Assembly (NCBI GenBank): GCA_019914995.1
Contig: CM034133.1
Coordinates: 1,550,001 to 1,614,000, forward strand
From: Acanthochlamys bracteata
Lineage: Eukaryota > Streptophyta > Magnoliopsida > Pandanales > Velloziaceae
Reading direction: 5' to 3'
DNA length: 64,000 bases
Both the position numbers and the translations under genes were made by a program. The notes beneath the pieces were generated by a model that saw only the letters and a program-made list of their open reading frames with translations, was not told where the DNA came from and made no database searches. Shown piece by piece: positions 12,413 through 23,600 of the stretch. Position 1 is the first letter of the stretch, and each line of letters starts with the position of its first letter.

Positions 12413-15400
12413 ATGGCGTCTGGCGAAGCTATCTCCACCGCGCTATACCCTAGCCAAGACGATCTTCTCTATGAAGAAGAAATTCTTCGAGACCCTTTCA
12501 GTCTCCGTCTATGGTGGGTTTACCTCGTTACTCGTTCCTCCGCTCCCTTCAAGAGCGTGATATCATCTACGAGCGCTCTCTCAAAGCTCTCCCTGGATCT
12601 TAAAAGCTTTGGCAAGCTTACCTACGTGAACGTCTCGGTCAGTGCCGACCGCTCCCGATCACTCACTCCGCGTTCAATTTACTCAACAACTCTTTCGAGA
12701 GAGCTCTTGTAATGATGCACAAGATGCCAAGGATTTGGATAATGTATTGGCTTCGGACACTGAGCAACGACTTATTACACGTGCACGGCGAACGTTCGAT
12801 TGCGCGCTCTCTGCTCTTTTTGTAACGCACAACGATCGGATCTGGGAGCTCTATTTGAAGCTTCTTTCTATCCCTGGCGTCCCGGTTGAGACTTTGCTTC
12901 ATGTGTACCAGAGATATCTTATGTATGATCCTACGCATATTGAGGATTACATTGAGTTTTGATTAAAGAGGTGGCAGGAAGCGGCTGAGAGGCTAGCTGG
13001 GGTTTTGAATGATGATTCTTTCTATTCGATCAGATGGAAAGACGAAACATCAGTTATAGCTTGAGCTCTGTGATTTGCTCACTTGACATGCTACTGAGGT
13101 TTCTGAACTTAAAATTGATGCTATTATCAGGGGTGGTATTCGGAAATTTACCAATGAGGTTGGACGACTATGAACTTCTATTGCTGACTACTACTCTTGT
13201 TGTGGGCTGTATGAGAAGGGATATTTTTAGGAAGGGTAACTAGTTAACTACTGTTGGTACTGTTAGGGATTTTGGTGTTATTTTTTAGTCCTATGCGCAG
13301 TTAGAACAGAGTGCACTCGCTGCGAAGCTGGAAATGGAAGGGTCTGATAATGATGAGGTGACGAGAAGAGTGGAAAGGATGGTGTTTGTGAAGCTTGCGA
13401 AGCAATTTCTGGATGGATTTTGGTTGAATGATGAGGATGACGCTGATCTTCGATTGGCTAGGCTGGAGAACCTGTTTGATCGAAGATCAGAGCTACTTGA
13501 TGGTGTTCACTTGAGGCAGAACCCTCACAATGTGGAGCAGTGGCACAGGTAGTCTAGCTCATTCTGTATGTTTGGGATAAGTTCCTAAGCATATGAAATC
13601 ATGTAGAATATCACATCCTTGAAGTCCATATAGCAGTTTTTGATTGCTTTGAGCTATGTATACTAATATGAAACTTATGTACTTCAATGCAGGCGGTAAA
13701 GCTGTTTGAGGGGAAACCCATCAAGCAAATACTGGCATACACAGAAGCAGTGAGGACTGTGGATCCTGCTAAGGCAGTTGGGAAACCTCATACGCTATGG
13801 GTGTCTTTTGCAAAGTTGTTTGAGAAGCACAATGATATTCCGAAAGCAAGGATGATATTTGACAAAGCTGTGCAAGTGAGCTATAAAACTGTGGACAATT
13901 TGGCAAGCGTCTGGTGCGAGTTGGTGAGATGGAACTGAGGTACAACAACTTTAAGGGGGCACTTGAGCTGATGAGGAGAGCCGCTGCAGAGCCTTCAGTG
14001 GAGGTTAAAAGACGAGGTAAATTAAAATGGTTTGACAAAGATGTGCAAGTGAGCTATAAAACTGTGGAAATTTTCTCAAGCGTCTGGTGTGAGTGGGCTG
14101 AGATGGAACTGAGGCACAACAACTTTAAGGGGGCACTTGAGCTGATGAGGAGAGCCGCTGCAGAGCCTTCAGTGGAGGTTAAAAGACGAGGTAAATTAAG
14201 ATGGTTTGACACTTGCAAAATATGATAAGCTTTTCATGATTTTCCATTGCAGAATCTTCATATGGCTGATAAATTATGAAATTAAAAAAAATCTAGAAAC
14301 AATAACATGCCCTCGAGAGTTGCTCGTTTTGAAGTTTCAGTAGTATTTCATGTAAAGCTCATTTCTGTCACAATTCTTCTCTTAACAGAATTGCTTGTAG
14401 ACCATTTTTGTTGATCAGTATTTTGTAGAAAGCTTGTTTGGATCCTTCGAACTTTGAAATGTGATAATGGTTTGCATTGATTTTTGGTGTGTTTTGTAAC
14501 ATTTTTGTAGTTTTAGTATCTATGTGGAAGCATAGATAATACTATAAACAAAGCCACTTAGATGATCAATATTTATTCTTTTTATGGCATGTAATAATAT
14601 GATAAGGTTCCCATGGTTTAGATGCTAGTGATTGTTGACATTGGTAGGCATCTTTCTGTAGCTATAAGTACTTCAAAGGAATTGCTATTTCTTCCTCTTC
14701 ACTTTAATTTGACTTCCAGCTTCCTTACCTTGAAATGTGAACAAGCGGCTACTCTATATTCTGGAATCTGGATAACTTTAATGGTATGGTGAAGATGAGA
14801 TGTGAAGAAGTTCTTAGTAACCACTGGTTTTTCTTTCTTCACTTGTGCTTTTATAGCTGTCCTCTCTGGGAATTTCTTTTCTCTCTCTGATCATGCAGTA
14901 TCTCATTAGTCTTTATATACATATTCTGATGTTTAAAGAGAAACAAGTATGTTTTAGTAGTTATGTGCTGCTCTGGACGCGGCAACTTCTTACAGGTTTC
15001 TTTGAATTTGCATACATTGACCCCTGGGGATCTTGTTAAGATATATGTAAGGTTGTATTATACAATCATGGTCGATGTTTCTAAATGCATTTCATTGTGA
15101 TCATAACTCTGTTCTTTGTATTTCTAATTTATGGTTGCTTTCAAAGATGCCTCCAGAAGATGTGAAGACCGTGTACCTGCAATATGCAAAATTAGCAGAA
15201 GACTATGGTCTTTCTAAGCGTTCAGTGTAAGTTTATGACCAAGCAGTGAAGGCTGTTCCCAACAATGAAAAACTAGCGATGTATGAGATTCACATTTCCC
15301 GGGCTGCTGAGATGTTTGGTGTAACCTAAAACAAGAGAGATTTATGAGGTTAGTTGCTATTTCTGGATTCATTTCATGAAGTGGCTGCCATATGTTTGCC

Positions 15401-16698
15401 AAATTCCTTTTAGGATAGGTTATCAACTTCCAGATGCTTACTGTTGAAGAAGATATAGGAACAGTTGAAACAGTAAAGAGTTAATGCTTTGAACATTTAA
15501 GATACTACGCTGACAGATTATGATATTAATATGCCATGACATACATAGACACACGTAATACTATGTTGGAAGGCTGGATTGTCAAATGGATTGCCTGTCA
15601 TATGCATGATCTCGCAAAGATGGTTATTTCAATTTTCATCTAAATGAAACATTAGGACAGCCATCTATAAGTGTGTTCTTAACATTACGGTGCTGTTTGA
15701 ACTTCGATAAATGTGTAGGCATGCTCTGCACTTTGCACTATGGTGTACATTTTGCTTGATTGTCACCTCCAACCATTTCATGAAATTTATCATCTGCCTA
15801 AGTGGCGAAAGCAATTAGGCCTCAAATTATATGTTTTTATGATGCTTGTGCATAGGTAAATTGCATTGTTTGTGCTCTGCTAGAAAGTTGCTTACAATTT
15901 CCTTTGTGCTGTTGCTACAGCAAGCTATAGAGTCTGGTTCCTGATAACAACATGAAGAGTATGTCTATGAAATATGCGGAACTAGAGTGGAACCTGGGAG
16001 AAATTGATCGTGCTCGTTCAATATACAATTTTGCATCGCAGTATGCTGATCCACGCGCTGATCCAGACTTTTGGAAGAAATGGCAAGAATTTGAAGGTCA
16101 ACGTGGTAATGAGGACACCTTTAGCGAAATGCTTGGAATGAATCGTACTGTGTCAGCTTGCTTCAGTCAGGTAAATGTTAGTTCATTACTACAAGTTGAT
16201 ATAGGAAATGTGTCTTTGAAACTGAACATATACACTTTAATTGTTCCCTTGCAGACACATTTCATCCTCCTAGAATACTTAATGCAAAGAGATCAGAAGG
16301 TGGACAACGAAGCAGTAGATGCCATGAAGAGGGCTGGAGTTCCTGAAGACGAGATGGCTATTTTAGAAAGCAAGTTAGCTCCAACTGCTCTGCAGCCATC
16401 TGGTGATTATGGCAGGAAGGTTAACTATGTGAGTGCCGCTGCAGATAAACAGTCAGGCGTGACTGATATTTCAACGACGCTAACTGCAAACCAGGAAGAC
16501 ATTGAACTACCAGAAGAGAGTGACTCCGAAGAAGATGAGAGAGTTGAAATAACTCTAGAGGATGTTCCTGATACTGTGTTTGGTGATCTTAGGGAGAAGG
16601 ATAAGAGAGATCAAAATGAAGATGGCCCAGTTGATGATGGTGGGAAACACGCTAACTTGGGTGCTCTGGAAAGATTCAAGAGGCAAAGACGGCTGTAA
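12413..16698 (+). pseudogene. SYF1/XAB2-like pre-mRNA splicing factor pseudogene
   Basis: SYF1 (XAB2 in animals) is a HAT-repeat scaffold of the spliceosomal Prp19/NineTeen complex. This copy keeps the N-terminus (LYPSQDDLLYEEEILRDPFS), several HAT blocks (RIWIMYW, RYLMYDPTHIEDYIEF, PHTLWVSFAKLFEKH) and the acidic C-terminus (TANQEDIELPEESDSEEDE, ending ALERFKRQRRL). It is broken many times: a frameshift near 12556, TAA at 12601-12603, a shift near 12750, TGA at 12960-12962, several breaks between 13020 and 13300, and TAA at 15228-15230 and 15327-15329. The central HAT repeats between about 14215 and 15147 are missing and replaced by non-coding sequence. Introns remain (for example 16171-16254), so it is a duplicated copy, not a retrocopy. 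The C-terminal frame 15952-16698 is still open. An intact copy should exist elsewhere, since the factor is essential in known organisms. Confidence 0.93.
13859..14204 (+). repeat. 173-bp tandem duplication within the SYF1 pseudogene
   Basis: Unit 1 is 13859-14031 and unit 2 is 14032-14204, both beginning TTTGACAAAG; a third TTTGAC follows at 14205, consistent with short-homology slippage. The copies are nearly identical, with a few substitutions and small indels around 13915-13925. Unit 2 keeps the family reading frame (SVWCEWAEMELRHNNFKGAL) while unit 1 is frameshifted. Confidence 0.93.
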
Positions 16699-16904
16699 AA
16701 GTTTCTTTTAAGAATTTAACAAAGTAGTCAAAGGCAATATCCCAACGTTATCTTACCACATCCAGGAACTGTATGCCCAGAATCAAATATCACTCCATGT
16801 ATCCAGGCAGGGCAACGAAAGCCAGTTGAAGCTGTTTGTTTGTGTTCATTATCATATCACGCTCATAGCAATGGCACTGGTTGATGCTAGTAGCTAGTGA
16901 AGAT

Positions 16905-17080
16905 AAGGGCGTGTTTTAAGACAATAAGTTTCGTAAAGTAAAGTTCGTCAAAAGTGAATTGGGTAAAAGTAAAGCTTGGTGCGATAACTGAAATATGTGA
17001 AGTAAAGTTTAGAGCTAAAAGTTTTAATGAAAGTGATGTTCGATGTAGAAGTTAAGTTCGAAATGATAATTCAAACATGC
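16905..17080. mobile_element. Short MITE-like element (TAAGGGCGTGTTTT end)
   Basis: The left end TAAGGGCGTGTTTTAAGAC is nearly the same as the left end at 3535. The right end, near 17064-17080, reverse-complements to GCATGTTTGAATTATCA. The interior is built from short related pieces such as AAGTAAAGTTCG. It has no coding content. Ends are imperfect and no target duplication is certain. Confidence 0.4.
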
Positions 17081-17839
17081 AAATTCAAATTTTAGAGTGA
17101 AGAATTAGGGTTTGTTGCAAGAGGAAGTTCTTACTAGTTCTTAATTTGGTGCTCCACGAAATCAATTGCATTTTGTTGGTGTGGGATAAAACAGTTGGAA
17201 TGTAGATCCTGAGACCATCATGGGTAAAGCTCGATTGTGTTCTGCCATTGCCTTGGTCTCCGCCTGCCAACTTATAGCAAATGTAATGTTTGCCTATACG
17301 CAGATTGTATTCTTGATGAGTTGTTGATAACTAAAGGTTAGTGATGTTGGAGATTTTCCTCCATAGTTCTGTGGGTGATTTCTTGTACCGACTTCTATCC
17401 CCTTTTGAACGCCATAGCATGTGACATTCAATGCTCATGCAATTTTTAAAAAACTCCGTAATTAAAGTCTGGCAAATGCAAGCTGATGATGGAATCACTT
17501 GGCATTACTTTAATAGTTTAGTTCTCCAAACAGTACGGACGCAAGCAGTTTAATTTCTACACCAGATGACACAAAACTCGTATCTAAGCAGAGAAGAACA
17601 CTATTCAGTCATGAACAAACAAATGTATGAGATCTCGAGAAAGAATAAACAAATATCATCAACTTCACCAAAGGAAAAAAAAAAAAATTCTAGAACCATC
17701 AATTTCAGCAAAGAAGAAATTCTTTCTCCACAATTGATTTATCTGGTCTTATAGAAAAGATCATCATCATCAACGTAACAAAAAATTAAAATTAAAAAGA
17801 CAACAAAACGATATTAAAAACTGAAACGCTTGCTAATCA
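17081..17839. other. Intergenic and 3' UTR sequence
   Basis: I see no gene here. The right part (from about 17560) is A-rich and probably holds the 3' UTR of the minus-strand gene that ends at 17840. Open frames in it are low complexity. Confidence 0.5.
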
Positions 17840-18985
17840 TCAGCGGTGCTGCTGGAGTAGTAGAGGTGGCCGTGGTTCTTGAACTAATGCCGCCAGTCTC
17901 CGGCGCCCACTTGTTGTTGGATTCTTCCAGCACGCTTCCGCTTCCGCTTCCGGCAAACCGAGCTTCGCTGCTTTCCTTGCCGGTTCCGATTTACTTCTCA
18001 TTAAAACCAGTGGGTGAACTGAACCATTCCATAGCTGCTGCTCTTCTTCTTCGCTAACTTCTCTATCTTCATTACTATCTTTTGTCACAGATTGAACACT
18101 CTTACGACTATCGCAAGACTCCCTCGCGACAACAAGTTGTTCTTCTTCCTTATCTTCTTCTTTCTCCTTCGCGATCGCTTCTTCTTCCGGCGATCTCCGT
18201 TTGGAAATTTCTTCTACCGCCGGTGCTAATGGTGATACCCAAAACCTTGTCGCTAGTGAAGATGACCGGTTGTGCGGCGCTGATCTGCAACGCATTAGCA
18301 ACAAGGCGTTCTTCGGAGGCGTTGTTGTCGCCGACGAAACGAATACCTTCGTCTCTCCTTCTTCTTCTTCATCTTCCTCCTGTTGTTGTTGTTCTTCTTC
18401 AGAAATTTCGAGTTTCTCTTCATTGTAGATGCTCCATTTTGGAGTCACAGGTGCTGGAAGGTTGAGATTATTAATACTAACGCTATCTCTTTCTAACGAT
18501 TCACGGTGACGGTACCGTCTCCGATGAGTACTGCACAGCTGTAGCGAAAACAACGAAGTCCACCATCGCCGGCAAGCTATTCGGCACGACCATCTTGAAA
18601 TATTGAACGGTTTAAAGCAAACCAAAGAACAACCGTAGCATTTACAACAACAAAACTTCTTGTGATCATTCTTCTTCTTCACTTGATCATCGATTGATCT
18701 CTTCTTCTTCTTCATGATCAACTTGTTCTTGTTATGAATACGAACTTGCCCAATACAAGTTACCTTAGGAGAAGATGGTTCACCAACTACCGTCTGATCA
18801 ACTCCATTTGAAGCAGCTGTTCTTCGCCGGAAAGCGAAAATAGGACTAGCTCTTACTGCTGGAGCACGACGGCTTCTGTTACCACTCTTGCCTCTGACCA
18901 AACTAAAAAGTCTCGGCGCCGGAGGTAAACTCTCGACTGCTCTGCCGGGACTTGAACCCACCATCGTTTTCGGTGCCACCGTCAT
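17840..18985 (-). CDS. Intronless protein of unknown function, basic N-terminus and acidic middle
   Basis: This is a single open frame of 381 residues with ATG at 18983-18985. I cannot assign a biochemical function. The N-terminal third is basic (RSRRAPAVRASPIFAFRRR at about 37-55), followed by SSPKVTCIGQVRIHNKNK (71-88). A Cys cluster CCCKCYGCSLVC lies at 112-123, a Glu-rich tract at 195-211, LLLMRCRSAPHNR at 228-240, a second Glu-rich tract at 266-283, and LVLMRSKSEPARKAA at 326-340. The SPKVTCIGQVR and LMRCRSAP motifs occur in a plant family sometimes labelled syringolide-induced or protamine P1-like; those names are sequence labels, not functions. Plus-strand open frames over the same bases are shadows. 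The composition suggests a nuclear or nucleic-acid-binding protein, but this is a guess. Confidence 0.85.
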   Translation of the reverse strand: MTVAPKTMVGSSPGRAVESLPPAPRLFSLVRGKSGNRSRRAPAVRASPIFAFRRRTAASNGVDQTVVGEPSSPKVTCIGQVRIHNKNKLIMKKKKRSIDDQVKKKNDHKKFCCCKCYGCSLVCFKPFNISRWSCRIACRRWWTSLFSLQLCSTHRRRYRHRESLERDSVSINNLNLPAPVTPKWSIYNEEKLEISEEEQQQQEEDEEEEGETKVFVSSATTTPPKNALLLMRCRSAPHNRSSSLATRFWVSPLAPAVEEISKRRSPEEEAIAKEKEEDKEEEQLVVARESCDSRKSVQSVTKDSNEDREVSEEEEQQLWNGSVHPLVLMRSKSEPARKAAKLGLPEAEAEACWKNPTTSGRRRLAALVQEPRPPLLLQQHR

Positions 18986-20694
18986 TAAAATGATCTAGCA
19001 AAATTTTCACCGATCAATTAGATCTTTGTTTCCAAGAACAAAAGAAGAAAGAAACAAAGAAAAAACAAACAGAGGTCGGCGAAGGTCTGTCGGGGAAGAC
19101 ACAGACGGTGCCGTGAAGGAGGAGGAGCGTAGTACTAATAATATGAAGATCTTTTCTATAGATAGCTCTGCTACTACTAAGCCATTACTGAACACTGAGC
19201 TACTGCACGCGATCCCGATTTATTTGTTTATTTAGTAGTTAATAAAGTAAGTAGAAGAATACATAGAACACAGAAAGATTGTTTGTATTGCAGCGAGAGA
19301 GAGTTGAAGGATTGCACGAGCGGGTGAAAAGGGAGAAGTGAGTTTTCTATTCCTAGACTTTATGGAATTACTGCAGAAGATGTGACTGTGATTTGTTGTG
19401 AAAGTAATAATAAGTAAGTGTGTGGGTGGTGGCGGTTGTGAGAAAGGAATTTTCTTTTTTCTTTTTACTGTTGAAGAGAAGATAGATGGTGGGTGGGGGA
19501 ATGGATGGATGAGGGCTTATGGTTAGTCATGTGATAGTGACGTGGCGTGCAAGAAGATGTATTATTTGTTGCAGCAGATGATAGGTGATAGATCATGGCC
19601 CGTGGGCCCCTTTCTTCAGTTTCTTCTATTTACTGTTCATGTTAAATGGGCCTTTTCTTTCTTGTTTGCTTCTCTTTGCATGCTCTCTACCTTCCCTCAT
19701 TGATGATGCTTCAGCTTCTTCTTCTTTTATGATTTCTGGTTCATTTGAACCAGAGTCGCACCCAAAGTCGAGCTACTGAGCTTAGGATAGCTTATGAACT
19801 TGTTCCTATCATCAGCATCTTTATTGTTTTAGTATGCATTTGGTATTGCTTCTCCCTGCTTTCAATAGTTTTTTAGAATATAATAACAATATTTTTTATT
19901 TAAAAATTTTTTTGTAAGTACTTCGAACATCTACTTAATTGACATAAAGAATCATTGCATTCAAAGATCTGGAGTTCTGGACACACACAGCAAGGTATGA
20001 AAATATGAATTGAAATATTGTCGATGATTCATTCATTAGGTCAAACTCTAATGCATGGATGTATATAGAAACAAAAGATGAAAAACAGATGTGATTTATT
20101 ACTTTTGACTCTTAGCTTTTTCAGGTTTTTTTTTTCAGTTGATATACTGTTAAGGTTTGTGGTCCCTTTCGAGCATGTGATTAATTCATGCCTGTAATAT
20201 ATATAGTAGAGTTAGTTGTTCAATTAAGTGATTAGCAGTTCACAACTGTTAATTGATTGTGATTGAAGATTTGTAATCATACCCCTTAATTATCTGTTAA
20301 TCATCAATCTAATCTATGTAGAGCAATCCACGCTTGAAAATAAGTTACGAGATTACGAATAATTTATTCGTCAAAATTTTGTTTTTTTTATTAAAAAAGA
20401 ATTTTTAAATAAATCTTTAGCTTCACACTATAACTATTAAAAATATTTTAAAAAGTTACAGAAAATAATTTATTTTAATAAATAAAAGAATCTACTTAGT
20501 TTAATTTTGACTGGAAGACTAAAGCTAGGTAGACATGCCCTCTAAATTGCGCCTAATCCATTTTGACGAATATTGTAAATGGGCTGATCCTACTTTGTGG
20601 GTTAACGCGCTAAAATGCCCAGCCCAAATACTGTTAGCTTTCTTTCAGCACTCCGTTTTGAGTCTGATACGGTTCTTCTGTTTAGCCGGCAGCG
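18986..20694. other. Intergenic region between divergent genes
   Basis: The left part, to about 19330, is likely the promoter and 5' UTR of the minus-strand gene ending upstream at 18985. The rest is AT-rich with no recognisable gene, repeat pair or RNA. The last 150 bp carry the promoter and 5' UTR of pseudouridine synthase 7. Confidence 0.5.
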
Positions 20695-23600
20695 GTGGTG
20701 GGACAGATGTCGGACTATGTCTCGTCGGAGCAAGCGTCAACACCGCTCTACAGTTTCGGTCTACCATGGCCGGAATACAACGAAGGTATTCGCTACACAG
20801 ACACAATTAAGTCTGCAGACAATGGTTTGAAACTGATCGAATTTTATTCGACCAAGTACAAGAGCTCTGGTCCATTGCAGGGGTAAGAATATCAACAAAT
20901 AACTTTCAATCCTCGTTTTTATTCTGAAACCGAGATGAATTCAAGTGTTTGTTGTCATCACCCTGTGATTGTACTAATGCTCAGTTGGCTCCAGAGAATT
21001 CGGAATGGCCAGGTACATTAAACCATTCCATTAAATTTTTCACGGAACTTTCATTGATGCACCGATTAATATGCCGGCCTTTGCAGATTATGATCGATGG
21101 TGAAGTGGTGACTGATCCGGATACAATTCTCAGGTTGTATCCGCTTTATGTTTCAGCGTTTTCAGCTAATAATCTTCTTTGCCGTTTTAGGTTTCAGCAT
21201 TTTCAGCTAGTAAACAATAGCCAAAAACTAGATGAAACATCTGATTATAGCTGAAGCTTTTTGTCTTTGCTAAATTTGATAAAAATTTCAGAAGAGCAAT
21301 GAGATCACTTCAACCCCCAGGAATAACTTATAATAGAACTGGGAGATAAAAGTGCATAATTGCTTCTAAGTAGTCTGAACATAGTTTCTTCTATATATGG
21401 TTTTTGAGTCTCATTGTGTCTCATCATGTTTCTTTTTCTCCGTTGTAATTCACAGGGTTCGTTCTAGAGTTGTATATCATCGTGTTCCCTGGAAAGAGCC
21501 GGATGTACAATATGTCATTGAAGTCCTCTATGAAGATGATGACATGGTAAACATTTTATATTTCTTATTGAGTTAAAGCATGTGTTTCTCTTAGGAAACC
21601 TCTATATTTATCTACACTAATTCTCTTATTATATAATGTAAGACAGCTGATTTCTATGTATGTATCTTTTACCATTCAGGTTGCTCTAAATAAGCCCTCA
21701 GGCTTGCAAGTTCTACCAGGAGGAACTTTTCAGCAGAGAACTGTTCTGAAGCAACTTGAATGGAATTTTAGGAAGGGAATCTCCTTAAGTACTTCTAGCA
21801 TGCATATGATGCCTGAGTCACATCCTGTTCCTACCCATCGTCTGGGAAGAGGCACATCAGGTATCTCCCTTGGTTTCTGAAATGTTAAGTCCTGGAACCT
21901 TTTCTAGTTAGAAATAAGTCTTTTAAAATCTGCTATTTAAAAATTGAGCTGATATTGCAATTCTAAATTTTCAAGAAACAGTATCGATTGTAGAATCTGT
22001 ACCTGCATATCTTTTGGATACTTTTGTTCCATGTTGCCTGCGGAGTTGTTGTAAGTCTAGTAAAGGCAATTATTTTGAGAACATTATGCAATGAAAAACC
22101 AACAAAACTTTCAGAGGAAAGCATAACCTTGTGTATGGGTTTTCAGCATGTGTATCTAGCTCAGAGTAGCTTGTAACGTTAAAGTATAGCAGAATAAGGA
22201 TTAAAGAGTATACAAAACGTTCGCTATGCGGTTTAGCTGGATGATAGATGAAGCTTTGAACAATTATAGTTGAATTGCATCAACCAACCTTGATGAAGCT
22301 TAATGAGCTAGCTATTAAATTTTAAAATGTTTTGTAATGAAAGGTTGTAAACTTGTTTGATGAGCCATAGCTTATTTTTTGTATTTGTTATCCACGCAGT
22401 ATTCCAAGTGTTGAATTTTTCATCAGCTACTCTATTGTAGGAGTATTGCTTTGTGCAAAGACAAAATTTGCGAAAACATTCCTTGCAGAATATTTCGCTA
22501 ATGGGATGGCAGTTGCTGGTAGCACAGGTTAGGGATGCATTCTCACCACTACCTGGTTTGTGATTTACATTAGTATTGCAGTTCTTGTCTTGCATGACAT
22601 TCTCGAATTATTCCTTACTTTCGAACCACTAGTGTGAACATGATCGGATGTGGTTTTAAATATGTCGTTATATGTATATATAATCGCAACTAATAATCTT
22701 ACTAATGTTGTTATTGTATAACAATACCCGAAAATTGCCTTCACCTTTCCTATGTGTTGAATCCTGCACAAGAAGATTTAGAGCCTCTTTTCTGTTCAAA
22801 ATTGTCCCCATGAAATTATTTTTGTCGTGCTGAAAGAAAAGCAGGAAATTATATTGAAATCATCCTTATTTTATGGACTTGGATTTCATAGCAGGATGAT
22901 GTTTAAGTTTTCTAATTAGTTCAGATATTAGTATGTTACCCTTAATCGTCCTTATTTTAAGTTTGTTATGTTTACCATGGCTATGAAGTTGTGTGGTTGA
23001 TGTGACAAATGCTTTCTTGTTTAATTTTCAACGTATACGCTTGATGTAGCTGTTGTACTCATAGGACATAGGCTATGCAAAAGTTCCATGGCAGTATGAG
23101 CCATAATTGTACCTTTTGATACTTTTTTGCATTTGGAAGTAAAAGCTCACTTGATGAGCAGGAGTTAATGTCAACCTTAGGAGGTTGAAAAGCAAAATCT
23201 TGATGGAAACTATAACATCCATTGCTTCTTTACATACCTTGTGATTATCAGTTTCTGCAGTTAGAGTGCAATATTCCAATCTTGAGACAGCACAATGTGA
23301 GGAATTTTATCCATTTTAGAGTACATTTTTAAATCTCTGTGCTTGATGTTTACTTGCTTTCTGGATACAATTTTCACCATGGATATATTTATGCTAATTC
23401 TTAACTTTTGAGTAGTTCAAAGAAGGCTGAAGGTGGAGTCTAGTGATGGACAAAGAATATCAAAAGTCTATCGAGCAATAGTCACAGGAATACTTGAAGC
23501 TGATGAGGTGAAATTTTCCAGCTTTTGCTTAGTGAATGTACCATAGTTCTTTTATGTTTCTTAGTAGTCCTTGTAGTTGGAGATTATGTACTTGTGGAAC

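Noticed and set aside
18082-18465. Plus-strand open frames of 75-127 codons
   Set aside because: They are antisense to the 381-codon minus-strand gene, and their Ser/Leu-rich sequence comes from the complementary Glu/Lys-rich codons.
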